From: an uncultured Phocaeicola sp.
Lineage (GTDB): Bacteria; Bacteroidota; Bacteroidia; Bacteroidales; Bacteroidaceae
Direction: 5' to 3'
Length of the DNA: 39,859 bases
Assembly (NCBI GenBank): GCA_944321015.1
Contig: CALUJS010000025.1
Coordinates: 1 to 39,859, forward strand
Part shown: positions 14,328-21,908 of the stretch, in pieces
Layout: each line of letters starts with the position of its first letter
Position numbering within the stretch: the first letter of the stretch is position 1
Made by a program: the position numbers and the translations under genes
The notes under the pieces: model-generated
The model's input: only the letters and a program-made list of their open reading frames with translations
What the model was told of the DNA's origin: nothing
The model's database searches: none

Positions 14328-15131
14328 TTATTCAGGCTTTTTTAATATGTACCTAAAATTAAAGTAAATGGTTGGCACGTCATTTTTAGGGATGGCGTCA
14401 TATTCTTCTTTTTCTTTTTCATCGGAATAGACGAAAATGAACATTGGTTTAATATTGGCGTTTTCCTTGATATAGTTTTTGGCTTCTTCGGGAAGTAGTT
14501 TAAGTTCAACTTTTTGTTCGACGATTGTTCTTACGTCCTCTAAGATGGCATGTGCGCATTTTTCATCTTCGATAAGTGTTTTGGACTTTTGTACATGTTC
14601 TTCTACTCCTGATTTTCCTTTGAGTGAGTCGGTACTCTGCTTGAGTTCGAACAAAACTATGTCCTTAGACTCTTTTTCTATTGCAAGCAGATCAACGCGT
14701 GTGAAATTTATTCTTTCGTTTTTGGGAATTCCTTTTTGTTCATATTGGTATTCCATGTCAATGACAAGGTAATCATTGTTGACAGAGGCGTTTTCAGATG
14801 CAATAAGTTGTTGTATGGTAAATTCTTTTTTGTATCCGTGATTATCGACAAAAGATTTGGCAAGATTAAAATATGTTGCAGGATTTTGTTTAGTCTGCTC
14901 ATCGGAAAATTCCGGTTGAGAGGCTTTATTTCTATAATAACCTTGTGACAGATATTTTATGTTATTCTTAGATAGAGTTAATATTTCCCCTTTCTTGTAA
15001 TAGATGATGGCTTTTCCATCCCTAATTTCCAAGGACAACTCTTTATCTTTTATTACTTCATTAAGGATGTTACCATATTCTCCTTGTGGTGCGAGCATTT
15101 TTAATAGTTTTTCATTCAATTTTCTAGCCAT
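14328..15131 (-). CDS. PD-(D/E)XK nuclease-like protein
   Basis: A 267-residue protein. Residues 121-164 show the core of the PD-(D/E)XK fold: YLVIDMEYQYE, then RVDLLAIEKESKDIVLFELKQST. Asp147 and Glu162-x-Lys164 are in the catalytic arrangement, each on predicted strands. The flanking regions are helical and charged and match no named family known to me. Related proteins include restriction-like nucleases, but some members only bind nucleic acid. It starts 7 bp after the WYL regulator, so the two form an operon. In this cassette it might act on RNA or DNA during stress, or be an unrelated defence gene. The fold is moderately sure; the role is inference. Confidence 0.6.
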   Translation of the reverse strand: MARKLNEKLLKMLAPQGEYGNILNEVIKDKELSLEIRDGKAIIYYKKGEILTLSKNNIKYLSQGYYRNKASQPEFSDEQTKQNPATYFNLAKSFVDNHGYKKEFTIQQLIASENASVNNDYLVIDMEYQYEQKGIPKNERINFTRVDLLAIEKESKDIVLFELKQSTDSLKGKSGVEEHVQKSKTLIEDEKCAHAILEDVRTIVEQKVELKLLPEEAKNYIKENANIKPMFIFVYSDEKEKEEYDAIPKNDVPTIYFNFRYILKKPE

Positions 15132-15138
15132 AATCTCA

Positions 15139-16041
15139 TTATTTATAAAAGTTAAACATATAATTTAAACACTTCTTCATTTCTATTCTTAAACTTTCCG
15201 GTTCCATTACCTGCACGGTGTTGCCTTTGGCCAATAATTCGCTGATAAGATTCTGAGTGATGCATAGATTGTATTCAAAGTCGCAATATAGGTTTGTCGT
15301 GCAGAGTTCTTTTTGCGAATGATGCAAGGGTAAGGTGCGCAGGTAGTTGCTTTGTATGCCGTAGGCGCGTATGATAACCTTTTCGGGTTTAATGTTTTCG
15401 TTTACCCAAATGCCGATGGAGTCAGTATAATATGCTTCGGGCGAGAAGTCTGACGGGTAATCGAAGTGTTTTTCTGTGATATTCAAATGTTGTATGCGGT
15501 CGAGTGAAAAATGGCGAATGCCTTTCAGTTCTTTGCAATACCCCAGTATGTACCATCTTTGTCTATACGCTTTCAAGCAATATGGGCAAACATGATAGAG
15601 GGTGCTTTCGGTTTTGTAAAAAGGTTGGTAGGTTATTTCTGTCGTAAGGTTTTGCTTCATGGCATCGATGAGGCTCTGGAGGTATTCCGTTCCTTTGGGA
15701 ATTTCTTCAAGCAAGATGCGCTCTTTCAGTTGTTTGCTTTCGGTGACCAAATGGGCTGTGCTGAACGAATTGAGCAGCCATTGGCGTGTTTTGTCTTTGC
15801 GCAGGGACGACAGGTCTTCGATGTAATATCTGTATCCATCGGAAGCGTCGCACAAAATGTCAATTTGAAACAGTTCCTCCACGGCTCTGCGATGCATGTG
15901 AAAGGTGCGTAGGGGCAGAGGGTTTCCATCGCCTAGCGAGGAATGCTCCCATTTATGACTTATCTCTTCGTAGGTGAGTCGTCCGGCTTGAATCAAGGTA
16001 TTTACCAGCCATATGTAGCGGTTGAAAGTTGTGCTTATCAT
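15139..16041 (-). CDS. WYL-domain transcriptional regulator
   Basis: A 300-residue protein. Residues 1-75 look like a winged helix-turn-helix (RLTYEEISHKW, RTFHMHRRAVEELF). The WYL domain follows, with EITYQPFYKTESTLYHVCPYCLKAYRQRWYILGYC broken across about 134-170, and then GIRHFSLDRIQHL. A C-terminal WCX-like extension (KVIIRAYG..., GNTVQVMEPESLRIEMKKCL) completes the family layout. WYL proteins sense nucleic acid or nucleotide ligands and commonly control defence or DNA and RNA damage genes. Here it heads the same-strand series nuclease-like protein, unknown protein, rtcB, prfH, and is the likely local regulator. No TAnnTTTG is seen directly upstream. Confidence 0.88.
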   Translation of the reverse strand: MISTTFNRYIWLVNTLIQAGRLTYEEISHKWEHSSLGDGNPLPLRTFHMHRRAVEELFQIDILCDASDGYRYYIEDLSSLRKDKTRQWLLNSFSTAHLVTESKQLKERILLEEIPKGTEYLQSLIDAMKQNLTTEITYQPFYKTESTLYHVCPYCLKAYRQRWYILGYCKELKGIRHFSLDRIQHLNITEKHFDYPSDFSPEAYYTDSIGIWVNENIKPEKVIIRAYGIQSNYLRTLPLHHSQKELCTTNLYCDFEYNLCITQNLISELLAKGNTVQVMEPESLRIEMKKCLNYMFNFYK

Positions 16042-16139
16042 GGTGGGTCGGATTTGTATGCATGGTTTGTGTTGATGTGGATTTATTATCTCTTTAGCCG
16101 TTCGATGATGTTTTTTGCGCTTTCACCATCGTGCAATTA

Positions 16140-16181
16140 TTGCTGTCGGCAACGCTTGTTTGAGGGCATTGCCGACAGCAA
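16140..16181 (-). terminator. Hairpin downstream of sufS
   Basis: TTGCTGTCGGCAA (16140-16152) pairs perfectly with TTGCCGACAGCAA (16169-16181), 58 bp after the sufS stop. No strong U-tract follows. It separates the suf operon from the WYL cassette. Confidence 0.7.
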
Positions 16182-16239
16182 CAATTTGTTCATCCGGCAC
16201 GCGTTATGCCGCTGTGGATGCGGCCCGGGCGGAGGGGCG

Positions 16240-17454
16240 TCAGAACATCTTCCTCACGCGTTCGATGCCCGCAACCAGGGCGTCGACCTCTTCGCGTGTG
16301 TTGTAGAAGCTGAACGAGGCGCGCACGGTGCCTTCGATGCCGAGCCGCTCCATGAGGGGCTGGGCGCAGTGGTGGCCGGTGCGCAGGGCGATGCCCAGAC
16401 GGTCGAGCAGGGTGCCGAGGTCGAAATGGTGGATGTCGCCCACGAGGAAGGAGATGACGCTGCCTTTCGCATCGGCCTCCCCGAAGATGCGCATGCCTTC
16501 TATCTCTTTCAGGCGGGCGGTGGCGTAGGTGGTGAGCTCATGTTCGTATGCATCAATCTCACTCATGCCGATGGCGCTCACATAATCGAGCGCGCGGGCC
16601 AGGGCGTGCGTGCCGATGTAGTCGGGCGTGCCGGCCTCGAACTTGTAGGGCAGTTCGTTGAACGTGGTGCGCTCGAAGCTGACGTGTTGTATCATTTCGC
16701 CGCCGCCTTGGTAGGGCGGCAGGCGGTCGAGCCACTCCTCCTTGCCATAGAGCACGCCTACGCCGGTAGGCCCGTAGACCTTATGGCCGCTGAAGGCGTA
16801 GAAGTCGGCGTCGAGCGCCTGTACGTCGACAGGCATGTGGGGGACGGACTGCGCGCCGTCCACCAGCACGGGCACGCCGTGGGCATGGGCCGTGGCTGTC
16901 ATTTCGCGGACGGGATTGACGGTGCCCAGCACGTTGGACACGTGGGTCACGGCCACGAGACGGGTGCGCGGAGTGAAGAGGCGCTCGTACTCGTCGAGGA
17001 GCAGTTCGCCGCGGTCGTTCATCGGGATGACGCGGATGACGATGCCGCGCCGGTCGCGCAGCAGCTGCCAGGGGACGATGTTGCTGTGGTGTTCCATGAC
17101 GGAGAGGATGACCTCGTCGCCTTCCTTCATGCAGGCTTCGCCGAAGGATGCGGCCAGGAGGTTGATGCTCTCGGTGGTGCCGCGCGTGAAGATGATTTCG
17201 TTCGTGGAGCGGGCGTTCAGGAAGCGGCGCACCGTCTCGCGCGATGCCTCGTGCAGCTCGGTGGCCTGTTGGGAGAGGAAGTGCACGCCGCGGTGCACGT
17301 TGGCATTGACGGAGTAGTATTCGTCGGCAATGGCATCGACCACGCAACGGGGCTTCTGCGTGGTGGCTCCGTTATCCAGATAGATGAGCGGGCGGCCATA
17401 GACCGTGCGGCTCAGGATGGGAAAGTCTTCCCGGATTTTCTGTATATCGTACAT
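16240..17454 (-). CDS. sufS: Cysteine desulfurase SufS
   Basis: A 404-residue PLP enzyme that removes sulfur from cysteine for Fe-S cluster assembly by SufBCD. The PLP lysine is in FSGHKVYGPTG (Lys225), and the catalytic cysteine is in RTGHHCAQPL (Cys363). EHHSNIVPWQ and VLVDGAQS are the cofactor-binding motifs of the group II (SufS/CsdA) class. The start at 17454 gives the usual N terminus MYDIQKIREDFPIL. A longer frame to 17493 would run into the inverted repeat upstream and lacks homology. It is the last gene of sufB-C-D-S. No sufE is next to it. Confidence 0.96.
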   Translation of the reverse strand: MYDIQKIREDFPILSRTVYGRPLIYLDNGATTQKPRCVVDAIADEYYSVNANVHRGVHFLSQQATELHEASRETVRRFLNARSTNEIIFTRGTTESINLLAASFGEACMKEGDEVILSVMEHHSNIVPWQLLRDRRGIVIRVIPMNDRGELLLDEYERLFTPRTRLVAVTHVSNVLGTVNPVREMTATAHAHGVPVLVDGAQSVPHMPVDVQALDADFYAFSGHKVYGPTGVGVLYGKEEWLDRLPPYQGGGEMIQHVSFERTTFNELPYKFEAGTPDYIGTHALARALDYVSAIGMSEIDAYEHELTTYATARLKEIEGMRIFGEADAKGSVISFLVGDIHHFDLGTLLDRLGIALRTGHHCAQPLMERLGIEGTVRASFSFYNTREEVDALVAGIERVRKMF

Positions 17455-17461
17455 GTTTCTT

Positions 17462-17560
17462 AGTTGACAAGGTTTTAGTTGACGAGTTGACAAGGGGATT
17501 AGTTGACGAAGGGGGGTACTGTTTGTCCTTGTCGACTCGTCAACTAATCCCTCGTCAACT
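17462..17560. repeat. Intergenic palindromic repeat between sufD and sufS
   Basis: The element AGTTGAC(A/G)A recurs four times on one side. A 15-bp perfect inverted repeat joins GGGATTAGTTGACGA (17495-17509) to TCGTCAACTAATCCC (17537-17551). It fills the gap between sufD and sufS and could form an intra-operon hairpin that lowers sufS expression. Confidence 0.75.
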
Positions 17561-18900
17561 CACTTGCATATCACGCATCCCTGGCACTTGTTGAGCTCGC
17601 CGCGGAAGCGTTTCTCCACGAGCAGGTGCAGGCGGTCTTTGAGCGCGTCGAGACGTATCTGGTCGACCACCTCATTGACAAAGGCGAACATGAGCAGCAG
17701 GCGGGCTTCTCGCTCGCCGATGCCGCGCTGCCGCATGTAGAACAGGGCGTTTTCGTCGAGCTGGCCTACGGTGGCTCCGTGGCTGCACTTCACGTCGTCG
17801 GCGTAGATTTCCAGCTGGGGCTGGGTGTACATGCGGGCTTCGCGGGTGGCGCAAAGGTTGCGGTTGGTCTGTTGGGAGGAGGTGCGTTGCGCGCCTTCAC
17901 GGACGAGCACCTTGCCGGCGAAGGCTCCCACGGCGCTGTCGTCGAGCACGTACTTATAGAGTTCGTTGCTGGTGCAGTCGCTTGCGCGGTGGTCTATGAA
18001 GGTGTTGTTGTCCACCTGTTGCTGTTTGTCTTCGATGGCCATGCCGAGCATCTGCACTTCGGCTCCGCGTCCGTCGAGGGTGACTTCGGCGGTGTTGCGC
18101 GTCGTGCCGTTGTGCAGGGTCATGCTGTTGAGGAGGACGTTGCTGCCTGCCTCCTGATGCACGTAGAGGTTGCTGAAGCGCACGGTGTTGTTGTGGGTCT
18201 CTTCCAGCTCGTAGAGGTCGAACACGGCATCCTTTCCCACAAAGACCTCAATGACCTGCGTGGCAAGGAACTTCACGCGGTCCATGGCGTGGTCGCACAT
18301 CAGCAGCCGGGCTTGCGCTCCGTCTTCCAGCACGATGAGCACGCGGCGGTTCACCATGAAGTCCACGGCGGAGCGCAGGAGGTTGACCACCTGTATGGGA
18401 CGTTCCACGACGACGTCTTTGGGCACGTAGATGAGGAGCCCGTCTTGCGCCAGCATGGTGTTGAGCGCGGTCACGGCATCGCGGGACGTGTCGGCCAGTT
18501 TGCCGTAGCGGGCGGCCAGTTCGGGATGTGTGGCTGTCAGTTCGCGCAGGCTGCCCACCAGCACGCCGTCGGGCAATGAAGCCTTCGGCAGGTCGCGGCG
18601 GTCAAAGCCGTCATTGAGCATGAAGTAGAGCGAAGTGCTCATGTTGGGCACGTCGCACTTGAATGCGTCGGCAGGATTGACGGGAATGTCGAGCCGGTTC
18701 AGGTTCAGCCCGTAGTCCGGTTCAAAGAGCTTGGCCACGTCGGTGTACTTATACTTCTCCACCTTGCGGGTGGGGAACCCCATCCGTTGGAAGTCGGCGA
18801 ACGCCTGTTCCCGCAGGGCGTTCATCGCCTCCGCGCTGTGGGCGGCAATCATCTCCTTGCATTGCCGGTAGAGGTCGATGTATTGTTGTTCTGCTTTCAT
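17560..18900 (-). CDS. sufD: Fe-S cluster assembly protein SufD
   Basis: A 446-residue scaffold subunit of the SufBC2D complex. The C-terminal half carries the parallel beta-helix and the conserved region VKCSHGATVGQLDENALFYMRQRGI, where the histidine at the SufB-SufD interface lies, followed by the helical tail EARLLLMFAFVNEVVDQI. The N-terminal helical domain is of normal length. The C-terminal cysteines in NKCQGCVICK are a lineage feature. It is cotranscribed after sufC, which ends 41 bp upstream of this start. The pair of 12-bp repeats at 18911-18943 lies in that gap. Confidence 0.95.
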   Translation of the reverse strand: MKAEQQYIDLYRQCKEMIAAHSAEAMNALREQAFADFQRMGFPTRKVEKYKYTDVAKLFEPDYGLNLNRLDIPVNPADAFKCDVPNMSTSLYFMLNDGFDRRDLPKASLPDGVLVGSLRELTATHPELAARYGKLADTSRDAVTALNTMLAQDGLLIYVPKDVVVERPIQVVNLLRSAVDFMVNRRVLIVLEDGAQARLLMCDHAMDRVKFLATQVIEVFVGKDAVFDLYELEETHNNTVRFSNLYVHQEAGSNVLLNSMTLHNGTTRNTAEVTLDGRGAEVQMLGMAIEDKQQQVDNNTFIDHRASDCTSNELYKYVLDDSAVGAFAGKVLVREGAQRTSSQQTNRNLCATREARMYTQPQLEIYADDVKCSHGATVGQLDENALFYMRQRGIGEREARLLLMFAFVNEVVDQIRLDALKDRLHLLVEKRFRGELNKCQGCVICK

Positions 18901-18910
18901 TGCTTTTGAT

Positions 18911-18943
18911 TAATTGACAATTGGTGGTTGATAATTGACAATT
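18911..18943. repeat. Pair of 12-bp direct repeats at sufC stop
   Basis: TAATTGACAATT occurs at 18911-18922 and 18932-18943 and overlaps the sufC stop codon. A related AATTGTCAATT lies at the pepP stop (about 37743-37753). It is probably the same kind of short intergenic repeat as the one between sufD and sufS. Confidence 0.5.
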
Positions 18944-19694
18944 ATCCGTTGTTTTCCGCCTTTATCCAGTCGTAGCCGCGCTCTTCGAGTTCGAGCGCCA
19001 GTTCGGGGCCGGCGGTCTTGACGATGCGTCCTTTGTAGAGCACGTGCACGATGTCGGGCTTGATGTAGTCGAGCAGGCGCTGGTAGTGGGTGATGACGAT
19101 GCAGCTCGTTTCGGACGTTTTGAGCTTGTTCACTCCTTCGGCCACGATGCGCAGGGCGTCGATGTCGAGTCCCGAGTCGGTCTCGTCGAGGATGCTCAGC
19201 TTCGGTTCGAGCATGGCCATCTGGAAGATTTCGTTGCGCTTTTTCTCACCGCCGGAGAAGCCTTCGTTGACCGAGCGGTTGGCCAGCTTGTTGTCCAGCT
19301 CGACCACGGCGCGCTTCTCGCGCATCAGTTTGAGGAACTCGCTGGCGTTGAGCGGTTCCAGTCCGAGATATTTGCGTTTCTCGTTGACGGCCGTGCGCAT
19401 GAAGTTGACCATGCTCACGCCGGGAATTTCCACCGGATATTGGAACGAGAGGAACAGCCCTTCGTGGCTGCGGTCTTCGGGGCTCATCTCCAACAGGTTC
19501 TTGCCGTTGAACGTCACCGAGCCACGTGTCACTTCGTAAGCCGGATGTCCCACGAGGACATTGCTCAGCGTGCTCTTGCCGGAGCCGTTCGGCCCCATGA
19601 TGGCATGCACCTCGCCGGTCTTTACCGTGAGGTTGATGCCTTTCAGTATTTCTTTGCCGTTGATGCTGGCATGCAGGTCTCTTATTTCTAGCAT
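18942..19694 (-). CDS. sufC: Fe-S cluster assembly ATPase SufC
   Basis: A 250-residue ABC-type ATPase that drives conformational change in the SufBC2D scaffold. Walker A is GPNGSGKST (34-42). The signature is SGGEKKRNE (147-155), the SufC-specific variant, followed directly by Walker [13 protein letters not shown] (167-178) and the H-loop VITHYQRLL. The start at 19694 was chosen because [17 protein letters not shown] is the family N terminus; the frame runs further upstream through array C without homology. Array C separates it from sufB, an unusually large gap (164 bp) inside this operon. Confidence 0.96.
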   Translation of the reverse strand: MLEIRDLHASINGKEILKGINLTVKTGEVHAIMGPNGSGKSTLSNVLVGHPAYEVTRGSVTFNGKNLLEMSPEDRSHEGLFLSFQYPVEIPGVSMVNFMRTAVNEKRKYLGLEPLNASEFLKLMREKRAVVELDNKLANRSVNEGFSGGEKKRNEIFQMAMLEPKLSILDETDSGLDIDALRIVAEGVNKLKTSETSCIVITHYQRLLDYIKPDIVHVLYKGRIVKTAGPELALELEERGYDWIKAENNG

Positions 19695-19774
19695 AATCGT
19701 ATATGTGTTTTTGTTCGGATGAATGTTGGTCGGCGGCTGCCCAGACGTAGCCCCCGTGTCGCCTTTGAGCGTCG

Positions 19775-19822
19775 ATATGCCGGCTTGCGCGCGGCAATAT
19801 GGCGGCTCGTGAGCGTTGATAT
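19775..19822. repeat. 22-bp periodic ATAT array, locus C (3 units)
   Basis: ATAT tetramers start at 19775, 19797 and 19819, exactly 22 bp apart, with spacers such as GGCTCGTGAGCG. Unlike the other loci it sits inside an operon, between the sufB stop and the sufC start. Confidence 0.75.
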
Positions 19823-19858
19823 GTCGGCTCGCGGGATGCCTTCGGAACGGGTCGGCGG

Positions 19859-21310
19859 CTAGCCTACGCTTCCTTCGAGCGAGATGGCCAGCAGCTTCTG
19901 TGCCTCGACGGCAAACTCCATCGGCAGCTTGTTGAGCACTTCCTTGGCATAGCCGTTGACGATGAGGCCCACGGCGTCTTCTGTCGGGATGCCGCGCTGG
20001 TTGCAGTAGAAGAGCTGGTCTTCGGAAATCTTCGACGTCGTGGCCTCGTGTTCCACGACGGCCGTCTCGTTGTGGATGTCCATGTAGGGGAAGGTGTGCG
20101 CGCCGCATTTGTCGCCCAGCAACAGCGAGTCGCACTGGCTGTAGTTGCGTGCACCGTCGGCCTTGGCCGCCACGCGCACCAGTCCGCGATAGGAATTCTG
20201 GCTGCGCCCGGCCGATATGCCTTTACTGATAATCGTGCTGCGGGTGTTCTTTCCCAGATGAATCATCTTCGTGCCCGTGTCGGCCTGTTGGAAGTTGTTC
20301 GTCACGGCCACGGAATAGAACTCCGCCTGCGAGTTGTCGCCCGTCAGGATGCAGCTGGGATATTTCCACGTGATGGCCGAGCCCGTCTCCACCTGTGTCC
20401 ACGAGAGTTTGCTGTCCACACCCCGGCAGTTGCCGCGCTTGGTCACGAAGTTGTAGACGCCGCCTTTGCCCTCGGCGTCGCCGGGATACCAGTTCTGCAC
20501 GGTGCTGTATTTCACTTCCGCGCGGTTGTTCACCACGATTTCCACGATGGCGGCGTGGAGCTGGTTTTCGTCGCGCATCGGTGCCGTGCAGCCTTCGAGG
20601 TAGGACACGTAGCTGTCGTCGTCGGCCACGATGAGCGTGCGCTCAAACTGGCCGGTGTTGGCGGCGTTGATGCGGAAATAGGTCGACAATTCCATGGGGC
20701 AGCGCACGCCCTTGGGAATGAACACGAACGAGCCGTCGCTGAACACGGCGGAATTGAGCGCGGCAAAGAAGTTGTCGCGATAGGGGACGACGGAGCCGAG
20801 ATACTTGCGCACCAGGTCGGGATGCTCGCGCACGGCTTCGCTGATGGAGCAGAAGATGATGCCCCGTTCGATGAGCGCTTCCTTGTAGGTGGTCTTCACC
20901 GACACGGAGTCCATCACTGCGTCCACGGCCACGCCGCTCAGCGCCATCTGTTCCTCGAGGGGGATGCCCAGCTTGTTGAACGTCTTTATCAGTTCGGGAT
21001 CGACTTCGTCCATGCTCTTCGGGCCTTCCTTCCTGGCCTTGGGAGCGGCATAGTAGGAGATGGCCTGAAAATCGATGTCGGGTATGTCGAGATGCGCCCA
21101 TCGGGGCATCTCCAGCGTCTGCCAGTAGCGGAACGCGTTCAGGCGGAACTCCATCAGCCAGTCCGGCTCGCCCTTCTTTTCGGAGATGAGCCGCACGACA
21201 TCCTCATTGAGTCCCCGCTCGATGATGTCGGTGTGGATGTCGGTCGTAAAGCCGTATTTGTACTTCTCGGCTGCTATTTCCTTCACCAGTTTATTGGGTT
21301 CGTCTTGCAT
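19859..21310 (-). CDS. sufB: Fe-S cluster assembly protein SufB
   Basis: A 483-residue subunit of the SufBC2D scaffold on which nascent Fe-S clusters form. Family markers include [100 protein letters not shown] and [20 protein letters not shown]; the last contains the essential interface cysteine. The length is full. It starts 3 bp after the cvpA stop, so suf and cvpA are probably joined in transcription with the infB block. Confidence 0.97.
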   Translation of the reverse strand: MQDEPNKLVKEIAAEKYKYGFTTDIHTDIIERGLNEDVVRLISEKKGEPDWLMEFRLNAFRYWQTLEMPRWAHLDIPDIDFQAISYYAAPKARKEGPKSMDEVDPELIKTFNKLGIPLEEQMALSGVAVDAVMDSVSVKTTYKEALIERGIIFCSISEAVREHPDLVRKYLGSVVPYRDNFFAALNSAVFSDGSFVFIPKGVRCPMELSTYFRINAANTGQFERTLIVADDDSYVSYLEGCTAPMRDENQLHAAIVEIVVNNRAEVKYSTVQNWYPGDAEGKGGVYNFVTKRGNCRGVDSKLSWTQVETGSAITWKYPSCILTGDNSQAEFYSVAVTNNFQQADTGTKMIHLGKNTRSTIISKGISAGRSQNSYRGLVRVAAKADGARNYSQCDSLLLGDKCGAHTFPYMDIHNETAVVEHEATTSKISEDQLFYCNQRGIPTEDAVGLIVNGYAKEVLNKLPMEFAVEAQKLLAISLEGSVG

Positions 21311-21313
21311 ATG

Positions 21314-21820
21314 TTATTCTTTCTTGATTAATTGTTCGGTTACTTCTTTTATGGCCGGAAAGAACACTCCGGCAACCTCCTTCACGGGGCCGTAGAAGCG
21401 CGACTCCTGTCTGGCCTCGGCCGGGAGCATCTTTTCTTCCGGGTCGACATATTCCACCACCCGGATGAGTATGCCCAGGAGCAGCAGGTTGATTGCCACT
21501 CCGGCCAGAGCGCCCAGCAGGCGGTTCAGCCCGCCCAGATGGATTGCCTCGAGCGCGCGGGTCAGCGCTCCGCCGGCCAGCATCAGCAGCACGGGCACGA
21601 CGGCCCAGATGACGATGAATGAAATGATTTGCGCCACCGAGACGGACGTGCCGATGTGTGCGGCCAGCTGTTCGCCCGCCATGGCATACAAGGCGCGTGC
21701 CACCAGCAGGCCGGCCACCAGGCCGACCAGAGCGCATGCCTGGCGGATGAAGCCTTTGGCCAGTCCGGATATCAGTCCGATGGCCAGTATGACCAGAATG
21801 AAAATGTCGACTGTTGCCAT
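21314..21820 (-). CDS. CvpA family membrane protein
   Basis: A 168-residue inner-membrane protein with four hydrophobic segments at about residues 4-20, 27-46, 64-85 and 98-120. The CvpA pattern is present: VDIFILVILAIGLISGLAKGFIRQ at the start (broken across the first helix) and LGGLNRLLGALAGVAINLLLLG later. The family is linked to colicin V production and peptidoglycan or envelope stress in other bacteria; a specific activity is not known. The order infB-cvpA-sufB is kept in many Bacteroidales, so the position is conserved rather than meaningful on its own. Confidence 0.88.
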   Translation of the reverse strand: MATVDIFILVILAIGLISGLAKGFIRQACALVGLVAGLLVARALYAMAGEQLAAHIGTSVSVAQIISFIVIWAVVPVLLMLAGGALTRALEAIHLGGLNRLLGALAGVAINLLLLGILIRVVEYVDPEEKMLPAEARQESRFYGPVKEVAGVFFPAIKEVTEQLIKKE

Positions 21821-21841
21821 TGTGGTTGTGGTTTATACGCG

Positions 21842-21886
21842 ATGTGCCAATCACGCAAACCTTTCATGGTTAGGTAATTGGCACAT
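21842..21886. repeat. Inverted repeat between infB and cvpA
   Basis: ATGTGCCAAT (21842-21851) is the perfect complement of ATTGGCACAT (21877-21886) with a 25-nt loop. There is no U-tract in the direction of transcription, so it may be a processing or operator site rather than a terminator. Confidence 0.6.
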
Positions 21887-21908
21887 ACGTCGGATTGTCT
21901 TTCTTGCG

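Noticed and set aside
11674..16240. Integration of the WYL-PrfH cassette into tRNA-Gln as an att site
   Set aside because: The cassette lies on the 5' side of the tRNA, whereas integrases normally use the 3' end; no tRNA 3' fragment or integrase is seen.
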